Below the pieces are notes generated by a model, which saw only the letters and a list, made by a program, of their open reading frames with translations, was not told the origin of the DNA and did no database searches. Below, one piece after another: positions 1 through 11,331 of a DNA stretch of 64,000 nt; position 1 is the stretch's first letter, and each line of letters begins with the position of its first letter. The stretch is from Cymbidium sinense (Eukaryota; Streptophyta; Magnoliopsida; Asparagales; Orchidaceae): NCBI GenBank assembly GCA_021442155.1, contig JAKCPB010000357.1, forward strand, positions 25,001-89,000, written 5' to 3'. Both the position numbers and the translations under genes were made by a program.

Positions 1-2500
1 AAAACTAATAACCATAAATACTGATGAGCCAAAGATAAAACTAATAAACTAAATAAATAAATAACTAATAATAAAGATAAATAAAACCTATAACTTACTA
101 AATATAAAATAAGATGATTAAAAAAAATATAAATAAAAATAACATAAACTAATAAAATAAACTAAATAATAAATAATATAATAAATAAAATAATAAATAA
201 AATTAAAATAACCTAATAAAAAATAAAACCCAAAAATAAAATAAACCAAAATAACTAAAAACTTAAATAAAAATAAATATAAACCTAAATATAAAATAAA
301 TAAACCTAATAAATATAAAAATAAACCTAAACTAAATAAAAAAAAAAAAAATAAAATAAACTAAAATAAAACCAAAACTAAAATAAAAAATAACTAAAAT
401 AAAACCTAAAAAATAAACCAAACTAAAAGAAAAGATAAACTAAAACCAAAAATAAAAAATAAAAAAACCTAAACCTAAAATAAAATAAAAACCTAAACTA
501 ATAAAAATAAACTAAACTAAATAAACTAAAAAAATAAACTAAAAATAAAAATAAAATAAACTAAAATTAAAAATAAAATAAACTAAAATAAAAAAAATAA
601 AAACCTAAACTAAACTAAAAAATAAAAAAACCATGATAAAATAAATAAAAATAAAATTAAAATAAACCTAAAATAAAATAAATAAAATAAAAATAAAAAA
701 CTAAATAAAATAAAATAAAACAAAAATAAAAAATAAAATAAATAAAAAACTTAACCTAAAAAAAAAATATAAACAAAATCTAAACTAAAATAAATAAAAT
801 AAATAAACTAAACTAAATAAATAAAATAAATTAAAAAAATAAAAAATAATAAATAAAGAAATAAAATAAAACATGGGTTTACTTAAAAAAAAACAAAATA
901 AAATATAATAACCAAACTAAACTAAAAAAACCTAAACTGAAACCTAAAATACCTAAACCTACCAAACCTAAACCCTAAACCTAAAAATAAAACTAATAAA
1001 CTTAAGCCTAAACCTAAACCCAAAACCTAAACCCCAAACCTATAAAACAAAAATAAACTACTAAATAACCAAATTAAAATAAAATAAAATAAAAATAAAT
1101 AAATAAAATAAATAAATAATAAACCTAAATAAATAAACCTAAAAAAATAAAATAAACTAAAATAAAATAAAATAAATAAAAAAAACTAAAAAAAAATAAA
1201 CCTAAAATAAAATCTAAATAAAATAAAAAATGAATAAAATAAAACTAAAATAAATAAAAAAAATAAAATAATAAAACAAACTAAAAAAATAAACTAAAAA
1301 TAAAACCTAAAAATAAAAAAAAATAAAACCTAAAAACTAAAAAAAAATAAACCAAAATAAAAAAATATAAAATAAAATAAAATAACTAAATAATAAACTA
1401 AATAAAAATAAACTACTAAAATAATAAAAAATAAAACAAAAAATAAAATAAACTAAATAAATAAAAATAATAAAAACCTAAACCAAAATAAAAAAAAATA
1501 AAAATAAAAGAAAATAAACCATATAAAAAAATAAAAACCTAAAACAAATATAAACTAATAAAGAAATAAAATAAATAATAAAAATAAATAAAAAAATAAA
1601 CTAAAATAACTAAAATATAAAATAAAATAAATAATAAAATAATAAATAAAATACCTAAACCCTTTAATAAATTAAACCAGACCCTAAACCCACAACTGAC
1701 CCTAAACTACCACTAGGCCCTAACAAAACTAAACTAAACCCTGGCAACCTCCCTGACCCTACCCTACCCACCTAACCTGACCCCAGGCCCTGATCTGACC
1801 AACCTCAGCCACAAAATACTGAAAAACTGAAACCTAAAAATAGCCCACTGAGCCCTATTAAAAGATAATAATCTTATAAACTAACCTGAGCAAAATAACC
1901 TATAGATGATAGGCTAAACTAAATGACCCTAAAACTAGATAAAGCTACCTTACTAAAAAAAAAAAAAATAAAAAAACTAATAAAATATTAAAATAATAAT
2001 AAATAAAATAATAAAAATAACAAAATAAATAAATAAAACTAAAACAAATAAATAAAATATAAAAATAAAGATAAAATAAACCTAAATAAACTAAAATAAA
2101 AAAATAAAACCACAAGATTAAATAAAATAAATACTAAACCTAAATAAAAATAAAATAAATAAAAATAAATAAAAAAACTAAAAATAAACCTAAAATAAAC
2201 TTAATACTAAAACTAAACCTAAACCTAAATAAAATAAAATAAACTAAATAAAATAAATACCAAACTAAAAAATAAACCTATAAAATAAAATAAAAAAATA
2301 AACCAATAAAAAAAAACCTAAAAAATAAAAAAAAAACTAAAAATAAATAAAATAAACTAAAAAAAATAAAATAAACCTAAAAATAAATAAAAAAACCTAA
2401 AAAAATAATAAACTAAAATAAAAAACTAAAAAAAATAAACTAAATAAAATAAAATAAATAATAAAAATAAAATAAAATAAAATATAAAATAAAATAAATG
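1..2500 (+). repeat. degenerate telomere-like array, mostly C-depleted
   Basis: Almost the whole stretch is built from variants of the plant telomere unit CCCTAAA. Most units have lost C residues and read CCTAAA, CTAAA, ATAAA or TAAA, giving long AAATAAA/AATAAACTAAA runs. Two pockets keep more C: about 930-1050 (ACCTAAACC-type units) and 1655-1850, where the A run is altered instead (CCCTGACC, CCCTGG, CCTGAG). No open reading frame or gene signal was seen. A short irregular stretch near 1855-1950 resembles no feature I recognise. Orientation is constant, with the C-rich strand on +. Confidence 0.85.
875..894 (+). repeat. array spacer motif, copy 1
   Basis: It reads GGGTTTACTT followed by an A run. 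This matches the core of a spacer found at five other array positions, but the flank before it is less conserved here. Confidence 0.55.
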
Positions 2501-3004
2501 CTTTGCTTGTTATTTTTTTTTAAAAACTACTAAACCTAAACCTTACCCACAAACCCTAAACCTAAACCTATTAACCCTAAACCCCAAACCCTCCAAACCC
2601 TAAACCTAAAAAAACCAAACTAAATCCTAACTAAATCACTATAACTCTACTCCCTAAAACCTGCCCTTTAACCTAACCTAAACCACCTATAAACTAAACC
2701 CTACCTTGTCTAACTGACCCTAAACTCTAGTCTATAAAGTCTTGTAACCTAAATAATAATTCCTGATCTTCTATACTAAATAAATAAAAAACCTGATCTA
2801 AGATATAAAATGATAAATAAACCTGATCTATAATATAAAATAAAACCTTACTGAGCCTAAATAATAAATATAAATAAAATAAATAATATAAAAAATAACT
2901 ATAAATAATACAATAAACCTACTATAAAACCTAAATGGCCTAAATCCTAAATCTACTATAAATGACCTTAAACCACAAATCCTAAATATCTAATTTAAAT
3001 ACTA
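2501..3004 (+). repeat. telomere-like array, C-rich part
   Basis: After a short T-rich break (TGCTTTGCTTGTTATTTTTT, a possible diverged spacer) the array returns to better CCCTAAA/CCTAAA units. It becomes irregular at about 2690-2990 and leads straight into the glycine-rich fragment at 3005. No gene was seen. Confidence 0.75.
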
Positions 3005-3480
3005 AAACCCTTTGAATGGTAGAATCTTGATTGCAGGAATATCATTGTCAACTAGGCTCAACTTACATTTGAAGGTTGAGGTGAAGGCAGAGGCGGCAAT
3101 TATCGTAGTGGTGGTGGGGGATCTGGAGGTGATGGTGGATATGGAGGTAGTGGTCAAACTAATGGTGGTTATGGAGGTAGGAGGAACGATAGAGCTTACA
3201 ACCATGGTGGTGGTGGAGGGAGAGATCGGGGATAAGAGGTCGGATCCCTCTACTCGAGAGGTAGGGGTGGTTCTGATGGAAATTGGAGAAACTAAAGAAT
3301 GGTCGACTGTTATGAACCTGTCTTATAAGAAAGATGATTCTACTTATCTAGGGTTTTTGATTTTCTTTGTGGATGCTCATTTTTTATCAATGTCATCATT
3401 TGTGTCTTAGAAAACTTAGGGTGCTACTTGGTTGATGAAATTGAAAAGTAGAAATGTTGAATCTGAATATTTTCTATGTT
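3005..3480 (+). pseudogene. glycine-rich (RGG-type) protein 3' gene fragment, copy A (best preserved)
   Basis: In the frame running through 3083-3232 the DNA codes for a Gly/Arg/Tyr/Asn-rich stretch with repeats such as GGNYRSGGGGSGG, GGYGGSGQTNGGYGG and HGGGGGRDRG. These resemble the low-complexity RGG tail of plant RNA-binding proteins. There is a stop at 3077, and a TAA at 3233 follows an apparent small indel. Beyond it, in another frame, the reading RGRGGSDGNWRN ends at a TAA, probably the original end of the protein. A 3'-UTR-like stretch follows to about 3480, ending GTTGAATCTGAAT...TTAAAAAAAACC, where CCCTAAA repeats resume. The same block recurs five more times. A longer frame (3012-3410) is the out-of-frame Val/Met-rich reading and is not the protein. 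No upstream exon or RRM was seen, so this is a fragment. The exact parent gene is unknown. Confidence 0.7.
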
Positions 3481-3930
3481 AAAAAAAACCTCAATCCCAA
3501 AACTCTAAACCCTAAATTAAAACTTAAACCCTAAACCTAAAACCTAAACCCTTAACCCTAAACCCTTAACCCTAAATCCTAAAAACCCTAAATCCTAAAC
3601 ACTAAATCGTAAACTCTAAACCCTAAACTCTAAACCCTAAACTCTAAACCCTAAAGCCTAAACCCTAAACCCTAAAACTCTAAACCCTATATGCTAAACC
3701 CTAAACCCTAAAACCATAAACTCTAAACCCTAAACCCTAAAACTTACAACCCTAAACCCTAAACCTTAAACCCTAAACCCTAAACCCCAAACCCTAAACC
3801 ATAAACTAATCGTATACCCTAAACCTTAAACTAACCAAAAATTGTATACCTAAACTAACTAGAAACCCTAACCTAATACCCTAAACCCTAAACAAACTCT
3901 AAACCCTAACCCTAATCGCTAAATCTTAAA
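3481..3930 (+). repeat. interstitial telomere-like array, well preserved
   Basis: Dense CCCTAAA/CCTAAA units with single-base variants (CTCTAAA, CCATAAA, CCTTAAA). This is one of the two clearest telomere-type stretches in the window. It directly follows the glycine-rich fragment and ends where transposon-related sequence begins. Confidence 0.9.
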
Positions 3931-4240
3931 TAAAGATATCATTAGGAGTAGATATAAAGAATGACCTAATCCTAACATAGTTATGGTAGATAAAGAAAGT
4001 GTCTTCAGAAGACTATCCCTTGACTATTAGAGATTTGAATACCCTAATATAGTGTAATAATTCACATTATAATATGTTTAGCATGATATTGTATAGTTAA
4101 TTTGAGCTTGCACCATCACAAATCATAAAATGTCGATTAAAAATGTTAAGATGATGTAATCTGAACAAATACATTATTAGGATTTTAGTGGAAGCATTAA
4201 AGGTGTGCATAATAGAAGAAATAAGATTTGATGAGAATTC
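3931..4240. other. unassigned AT-rich stretch between telomere array and Tat 3' UTR
   Basis: No ORF, known repeat or match to other parts of the window was seen. It could be the far end of the Tat 3' UTR, or flanking DNA. No LTR is found here, although a minus-strand Tat element should have its 3' LTR at this side. Confidence 0.4.
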
Positions 4241-6560
4241 CATGTCAAGGATATGGAGGGAGATCCACTAGGGGATCACACATGACATGTGAGGGGTCTT
4301 TTTTGAGGGCATAGAAGAAGAAAATCTATTGGAGATAAGGTTTGAACTTGATTTGATTATATGATTTGTGGAAAAAAGATCCACTAGGGATAAGAATCTA
4401 TAATCCACTAGGGATTAAGATTAAATCAAATTTATTTTATTTTATTTTAATTGATGTAGAGGCACATTTATTAGAGATTTTGGCTTGAGTCCACTGGGAT
4501 CGGGTATACGAATCTTCCACTAGGGAAGCAGGTTCAGGAGCTATGTTGAGGATTGATTTGAGTTTGATTTCATAGATTTGTTTGGGGATGTATCTCTAAG
4601 GAAAAGAGTATGGTTAGATTTCTCACGATTTAGGCTCTACTAGGAGTTGGTTGCTCCCTAGGGAGGTTGGTTTTAAATTTTATTTGTTTGCTTAACTTAT
4701 TTATATATGATTTGGGGCTCCAATTGGGGAAAAGGGTGTGATTTAACTCCATTGGGAAAATCATATTAGGTATAATTGTATGTTATCTATGGACCTTGCT
4801 CGGTGGACAATGGACCCACTGAGAAGGGGCTATATAAACCTTGACCTACCTCAAGTTTACAAATCCAAAGGGATAGTCTACCAGATGTGGGGTAGAGCTA
4901 GCCAACCTAAGGGGTTGCCTTTCGGTGTGCAACGACTATGCTAAGAAGAAGGAATAACAGACTTACATCTTCCAAAGTAAGAACAAGCGTTGATGTTGGA
5001 TGCACAATGTCAAATCGAATCTAATCTTGCGGAGACTGGTGAATGCAGGGACTTATGTCAACTCAAAGTAGATATTAATTATATCTTAATTTCATGTGAT
5101 TTAATATGGTTTATTTTGTTTGAGTTTGATTTTGAATATCCAGGGATGTGAGCTTGGTCAAATTTGATAGATTTAATTTATGGACCATGTTGGTGTGTGA
5201 TGGACCCATTGAGAAGGGGCTATATCGAACATGTCTTATCTTAGATTTAAAAATCCAAAAGGATAGTCTATTGGCCGTGGGGTAAAGCCAGCCAACCTAA
5301 TGGGTTTCCATACTATGGAAAGAAGGAAGGCAACTTACATCTTAAAGTATGGAACATGGGTTTTGCTAGGATATCATGTTGGTAGCTTAGAACCCGACTT
5401 AGAGCTAGTGAATTACATTTGGGGACTTATATCAACTCAAGAGTAGTCAAGTTTCTATTGGGAGTTTTGCTGACACTACTTTAAATATTGGATATTTGCA
5501 TAGGAAAATGTACTGCTAGGGGTGTCCACCTAAACCATAAGTGAATATATATTTTGTTTATATGTTTGCATTGACATTATTAGTGTGGGAGGGACCACAC
5601 TAAGAAGGGATTATGTCAGCCTTTACCAATCTCAAAATTCTTGGACCAAGGGATAAGCATCCATAGGATGGATTCTCTAACAGGAGTTGCAAGGAATTAA
5701 GGAATTGTTGAATAGTAACAGATAGTGTATAAATGGGTTCGCAAAGGATCCAAATATAGTGCCCAGAGGGGAGAAGATGTTAGGGGTGTTATTTTGAGCC
5801 TGGGAAAAGAAAGCTTATAGGTGTACGGTGGCCAACTCAAGGAGAAAGCATAGTAGACTTATATGCGCCATGGTGGTGCATCATCAGAACCAACCAAAAC
5901 TGTATTTGTCAACATGAGTGGTGTATCCATCAACATAGTGAGAACCAACCAACCTAAGGTGCCCATGGGTGCACAATGATCAATCTAGAAAGAAAGTGTG
6001 TAGGCTGACAACTTTCCAAGAGGAACTAATCATCAGGATAGTGTGTCATTAGTAGGAAGATGTTGATCTTGGAGGAGGAGAGGGAAGGACTGAGAACTTG
6101 AAGTAGTCTAGAGGGAAGGAGCTACTAGGGGAATTATCCTAAACCTCAAATATACATGGCCTAGTTAGTGCATAAAGGCTAATCCAAGAAGAAAGCATAG
6201 ATAGCTCACATCCCCTTAAACAAAACCAACATGAGGTAGCTTACCGACCACGTAGTAAAGCCTACCAAACTAATAAGGCACCCGTTGGTGTGTAGTGTCC
6301 AAGTAAGGAAGGAAAGCATAGCAGACTTACATCCTCATAAGCAAGAACACTACTGGGTAACACTAGCTTGACATCGGCGACTAGGCACTCTTGGAGTGAG
6401 TGTCATTGGGGGAATAATCTCAACTCAGAGTAGCCCGAGATAAAAGATATGTTTTTGTTTTATATGTTTATGTGTAGTTTGTACTTATGTTGTGTCGATG
6501 AAAGATAGGATGCCACTCGGGTTCCTTACACCTACCCTAAATACATCATGGAGGATTCAC
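4241..6560 (-). mobile_element. Tat/gypsy element 1: 3' UTR with subrepeats
   Basis: This follows the integrase on the minus strand and has no coding signal. It is made of diverged repeats. A block starting near 4790, 5180 and 5570 shares the core GGACC..CACTGAGAAGGGGCTATAT followed by TTGACCTACCTCA-like sequence, with a spacing of about 390 bp. At 4250-4750 a short motif, TCCACTAGGGGAT and variants, recurs. The same blocks occur at 42290-44770, 45906-47530 and 50460-51260, which defines them as one element family. Tat-lineage elements are known for long, rapidly changing 3' UTRs with tandem repeats between pol and the 3' LTR, and this fits that pattern. Confidence 0.7.
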
Positions 6561-6574
6561 AAATAAGAATATTT

Positions 6575-7800
6575 TCAACATGAAAATATTGAATTCAAAA
6601 TGAAATTTTCATTGATGATAATTATTTTCAAATATGATTTATAATTTTTCTTTAAGTAGATCCTTTTGATTGGAAGCATTGGGCACTCTCCCTTATGATT
6701 AATAAGCTGATAAGACCCTCTTTGGTAGGCCTTCCTTATGGCAAAAGGGCCTTTCCAAGTGGGTCCAAACTTGCCTCCCATCTTACGATGGGAAATAATC
6801 AGTCTCCTTAAAACTAAAATAAGCTCTCCCATCTTAGGACAGACTAACTTATTGTGAGCTTGAATCATTTTTGCTTCGTACAACTCAAGGTTTCGTCATG
6901 CCTGCATGTGTCTCTCCTCTAAACCTTCAAGCTCTTCTAACCTTGGCATTATGCTCTTGGGATCTTGCTACCCTTAGCTATCATTGGTGATTGGGTTGCA
7001 CAATGGAAGGATAGCTTTGGACCCATACAAGTAGGCGAATTGGGTTTTATATGTGGTGTGGTAGGCCCATAAGGATTCAACTAACTTCTCATGCCACTAT
7101 CGCTTGTTGTTGTCAAGTGTCTTCTTTAGTTTTTGGATGAGAGTTTTATTGAAGGCTTCTGCTAAGCCATTTTCCCTTGGGTAGTTGATGGTAGGATATC
7201 TCCAATCTATGTTGTGTCTATGATAAAAGTTGTTGATCTTAATGCCCTTGAATTCAGTACCATTATCAGATATAATTCATTGAGGCACTTCGAACCTATA
7301 TAGGATATGGTTCCTAAAAAACTAGAGCACATGCAGAGCTGTGACCTCTATGAGCTGAATCACCTTTGCCCATTTAGAAAAGTAGTCAGTAGTAGCTAAG
7401 ATGAACTGATGACTCTTGAAAGAAGGAGGATCAATCAAACCCACTATGTCAATACTCAAACATTCAAATGGCCATGAGGCCAATGTAGGATGTAGAATGT
7501 TGGGTGGTTGGTGTAGGACCACAACGTGTATTTGACATTGGTGGCACCCCTAGGCATATTCATGCAATCTTTGATCATCTACTGTCGGTAGCATTCTAGT
7601 CTCTTGATCTTGGCTTTAATCTTCGGACAAGATAGGTTGACTCCAAATAATTTTGAGTGTACCTCGGTCGCGATCTTATGGGCTTCATGCTTGTTTAAAC
7701 AACGTAACCACATATGATCTAAAGACCATCGGTATAAGACACCATCCACAAGAGTGTAAGAAAGTGCTCTCTGCTTCATCTAATAGGCTTGGTACTTCCT
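6575..7800 (-). pseudogene. Tat/gypsy element 1: integrase
   Basis: This is the integrase part of a Ty3/gypsy polyprotein on the minus strand, broken by stops. From the N-terminal side: an HHCC-like zinc region (7579-7779, with LYRWSLDHMWLRCL and EAHKIATEVHS), a core domain (7322-7522, LHPTLASWPFECLSIDIVG and TDYFSKWAKVI), a second core motif IISDNGTEFKG near 7260-7275, and NGLAEAFNKT near 7150-7170. The three catalytic positions (D, D, E) can therefore be read, but in interrupted frames. A C-terminal GPY/F-like module (GPTWKGPFAIRKAY) lies at 6660-6800. Several in-frame stops make it inactive. Order and similarity match copies at 44800-45905 and 47540-48960. Confidence 0.88.
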
Positions 7801-7956
7801 TTGAGGTAGTTTCCCTTTATTTAGGTAATCCATGAATGGTTGCCTCCAATCTAACTCCTCATCCTTCTTTACAATGGCAACCTCCCCTTCAAGAGAGTAC
7901 TTTTTGATGAGTTCAATATCAATATAGGATAAGACTTATCTCTTTTGGACCTTTAT

Positions 7957-8391
7957 TTATGTGGATTCATCCTTTGAACATGCCAACTCTTTGGCAAGCT
8001 TGGCTAAAGCATACGCTATGACATTCTCCCCTCGAGGAATCTTAAAAATGATAACTTCAGGGATTTGGGCTAACAACTCTATGGTGTACTTATGGTAGTG
8101 ATGGAGCTTGGGCTTTATAATCATATAGGACCCAGTGATTTGGTTGGTAGCTAGCTGAGAATCCTTGAAGATGTTAATATTCTCCATACTTGGAGAAATG
8201 GCTAACTCCTGATCGAAAATCATAGCCTCATATTTGGCTTCATTGTTGGTGCAAGTATTGGACACATGATATAAGAAGCTCATCAAATCATGATCCATAG
8301 TTAAGAGAACTATTCTTACCCCTACCTTTCTTGGAATAGTAGATTGTGGTTCTCCTCCTCTTTGAGGGGAAGCTGCACCATCAAAGTACAT
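7957..8391 (-). pseudogene. Tat/gypsy element 1: second, archaeal-type RNase H (RVT_3-like)
   Basis: This is a 144-codon open stretch containing MYFDGAAS, HVSNTCTNNEAKYEAMI, IFKDSQLATNQITGSY and VPRGENVIAYALAKLA-like motifs (here IPRGENVIAYALAKLA). They match the additional RNase H found between RT/RNase H and integrase in Tat-lineage gypsy elements. The usual acidic positions can be read: D in YFDG, E in NNEAKYE, D in KDSQ, and the final position changed to A-Y-A where A-D-A is normal. It sits between the RT region (8400-9640) and the integrase zinc region, as expected. It is the longest clean frame left in the element, but its neighbours are broken, so it is a relic. Confidence 0.85.
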
Positions 8392-8399
8392 CCCCTAGT

Positions 8400-9640
8400 G
8401 GTGAATGCTAAGTTAGATTTGTTCATCGGAAGATAATCACTAAGTGGGAGGATGTGGGTGTGCTGCTAGTAAATCCACTAGTGCTTGTCCTTTCACCAAA
8501 TGAAGGGGTATGAAGGTAATGTCAAATTGCAAGAGGATCATGGACCATCATGCCAACCATAGCATTGCATTGTCATGAGATACTATGGTGATTGATCTAG
8601 AGATTAAGATCACCTTGAGGAATCATGTAGTGTTGTAGCTTTTGGGATGCAAAAATTAAACTAGGTTATGCTTCTCAATGGGTGGATAATTAGCCTCGGA
8701 TTAGATGTGGAGTGGTAGAGTGCATTCTTCTTCCCTTTTTTCATTGGTGGGCCAACAAAAGCGAAGGAGTCATCTAATGTGTAAAGTATGAGCGGGATAA
8801 GTTTGCTGGCAGTGTCACAAGTTAATGCTTGATTTCTTCAAAGGCATGCTCACACTTATCATCCCACTTAAACTTGGCATCTTTTTGACAAGAACTGAGA
8901 ATGGATAAAATCTTCCCAATATGTTGGATATACAACATCTTAGATATGCCAATCACCCTTTGAATGATCTGAGTTGAGTTAAACTTTTAGGAGGTGGCAT
9001 TTTTTATATTTTTATGATCTTCTCTATATCGATTTTAATTCCATGGTATCAGACAACAAACCCAAGGAATTTCCTTGAAGCTACTTCGAATGCACACTTC
9101 AGGGGGTTCATTTTAAGGTTAAATTATCTTAACTGTTTGAAAACTACTCTCAAGTTGAAGAGATGGCCTTCCTTTTTTTTACTTTTGAGCACAAGATCAT
9201 TGACATAGCACTCGACTTGATGATGAATGATTTTGTCAAAGATTCAAGTCATAGCCCACTGGTATGTTGCACCGGTATTTTTAAGGCTGAAAGGCATGAC
9301 CTTATAGAAATAGATTTTGATCAAGATTTCAAAAACAGTGTTTCTTTCATCTTCAGGGGCCATCTTTATTTGGTTATAACTAGATGAGCCATCAATGAAA
9401 GAGAAGACTGCATGAGATGACCTAATGACCACCACAGCTCCGAGGATGGTAGTGAAAATTCATCTTTTGGACATGCCTTATTTAAATCCCAAAAATTGAT
9501 GCATATGTGAATTTCGTCATTCCTTTTCTTAGCTAGGATGACGCTTGCTAACCAAGTTGGGTATTTTTCTTCTCGGATGAAACTAACATCGATTAATTTC
9601 TTGACTTTAGAAATGACATGTTGTTCTATGTCTAATCACA
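8400..9640 (-). pseudogene. Tat/gypsy element 1: reverse transcriptase and first RNase H
   Basis: Reading the minus strand from 9640, the RT motifs appear in order: SFIREEKYPTWLASVILAKK, DLNKACPKDEFSLP, SSYNQIKMAPEDE (9244-9435), YKVMPFSLKNTGATYQ, and then ECYVNDLVLKSKK near 9190-9215. The last is the catalytic YVDD box with its first D changed to N. Further along are MNPLKCAFEVASRKFLGF (connection region) and diverged RNase H sequence around 8700-8800. Stops and frameshifts are frequent. The YVND change alone would disable the enzyme. Order and context assign it to the same element as the integrase and second RNase H. Confidence 0.87.
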
Positions 9641-10870
9641 TGAGTCTAGGAGCTTTTTAGATAGGGTTAGGTGCTCTATTTCTAATTTATGGGCGCTATA
9701 TGGGGGATCGAGCATCTCTTTATAATTCAATGCAAAGGCGTCTTTAAACTCAATCAATAGCCTAACTAAGTCATTGATTAATTTCATTCAACAAAATGTA
9801 TGTGTAGGTGGATCTTCTTTGGTTCTAAGTTGATTTCCTTGAGCTCATCGATGGTTGACTTGATCTCTTCTTTGAAATCTGGCGGTCATTTGACTTCAAA
9901 ATCATCTCGATCATTTAAAGTTTCTAAGCATAACTCCTCATATGAGTTAATGTGATTTGAAAAGAACCTATCAGATTCCAAATGATTGGTGATGACTAAG
10001 CAATAATCATCATCATCAACTGGACCCACTGTATCAAATCCTAGTCTCGATCTTGGTTGAGAGCTTTTGCATTTGTTCTTCCATATTCTTTTAGTAGTCT
10101 ATTTTTGACCAAGTATATGGGATTAACCTTTCTTTCTAAATTATGAACACAAGGTAAGTACCAATCAAAAGGTAATTCTATTAAATCTTTATATGAATCA
10201 TCCTCAAGTTCTACATCAACTTCTTGACTTGAGGATGATGCTCCCAGAAAGAACCTCTAAGTCTTCACACCTGGATGACTTAGGGGCTTCCTTAGCTAGC
10301 AAACCCTCAAGTTTTTCAGAGGAAAGTGGGATTAGAGCTAATGTTCCCAATTAATGCCTAATTGTTTCACATATAGACTTGGATACACTTATGCTTTGCT
10401 TTGGAGCCCGGTCTTCATCACTATCTAGCTCAAGTGTCAACTCCAAGGGAATCTACTAATGAAGAGAGGTGGTGTGCTAACCATATAAGACTCATCCTAT
10501 GAACTAGATTCTAAGTCTATATGGATAGGTGTACTCTCAGTAGGACATATCTTCTATTGGGTGGCCAATAAGAGGTTTTCCACCCACAGGAATACCTTTG
10601 ACGGCCTCTTCCTCTGTAATCTCATCAACCCCCTCCTTCAAATTATTTATCCCTTTTATTTTTCTTTTTTATTTTCTTTTTTTTCTTTTTCTTTTCTCTT
10701 TTTTTTTTCTTTTTCTTTTTCTTTTTTTTTTTTTTAAACTTTGGCCAAGTTCATGAGAATAGACTTGTTGATTTTGAGGGAGGTAGTAAGCCGCATCCTC
10801 ATATATGCCGACCTCGTGAACTATAAATGGCTTGAGATCTCCTTTGACACAGTAGATGATCCCACCTCTC
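9641..10870 (-). pseudogene. Tat/gypsy element 1: pol region between protease and RT
   Basis: Fragments of the pol leader can be read on the minus strand. One is an acidic and basic stretch around 10100-10250 (EVDVELEDDSYKDLIELPF). Another, near 9690-9760, resembles the DVFAWSYKDM segment upstream of gypsy RT (here FALNYKEMLDPP after frame changes). The stretch 10669-10881 starts MKFVRGGIIYCVKGDLKPF and fits the region just after the gypsy protease. It runs into a Lys/Arg-rich simple repeat. Many stops are present. Confidence 0.65.
10660..10736. repeat. polypyrimidine simple repeat (TTTTTC-type)
   Basis: Nearly pure T/C tract. On the minus strand it reads as an in-frame Lys/Arg run at the end of the post-protease frame. 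It is probably a microsatellite expanded after the element died. Confidence 0.85.
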
Positions 10871-11031
10871 ACAAACTTCATACACTGATGTAGAGGATGG
10901 AACTATGTTGTTCTCATGTATCCATGGTCTCCAAATAAAATCATTGAAAGATGTATATCGAGTCTATAATGTGAAACTTTGCTTGGTCTTCCAATCATCT
11001 ATCTCAAGGCAACATTATGAGCTAAGGCTAT
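10871..11031 (-). pseudogene. Tat/gypsy element 1: protease C-terminal part, cut off by LTR insertion
   Basis: The minus strand shows QAKFHIIDSIYIFQ and then, after a frame change, HLSMILFGDHGYM and FHPLHQCMKFVRGG. This is the segment normally seen as F.V.D....YN.LLGRPWIH......S.LHQ.LKF after the active site of gypsy proteases. The active-site half lies 7.4 kb away at 18492-18800. The break between the halves is exactly where the LTR-like segment begins. Confidence 0.7.
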
Positions 11032-11331
11032 TGACCTCACTTTTGGAGTGCATTCAATCTTCCCATCTTAGACTTAGAGTCTTCTAGACACTAAGACTTC
11101 CTAGTCATAAGATACTTCTAATTAGGTAAACACATAACCTAAGCCTAAAGACTTAAAAGGGTTAACCATAGGATTAGGTTATGCCTTAGGGATTAGGATA
11201 GTCCACCTACCCTACAACCAAAATCCAATCCATGATCAACTTCTGAAACGAAACATCAAATTTAAATTCAAATCCAAACCCAAATTCCAAAACCAAATGA
11301 TTGAAGCCCATGATCAAATCCAAACTTGAAA

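Noticed and set aside
1855..1950. Possible further copy of the glycine-rich fragment
   Set aside because: Only vague similarity was visible (CTTATAA, TAGATAAAG), with no glycine codons or shared flank.
3002..3205. Minus-strand Ser/Thr-rich frame
   Set aside because: It is the complement of the glycine-rich tract; its composition follows from the repeats.
3012..3410. A 132-codon open frame, Val/Met-rich
   Set aside because: It is the out-of-frame reading of the glycine-codon tract (GGT/GGA shifted to GTG/GAG). The sensible protein lies in another frame.
1..3930. Functional chromosome end (true telomere)
   Set aside because: Units are heavily degenerate, interrupted by gene and transposon fragments, and not terminal, so these are interstitial telomere-like arrays.
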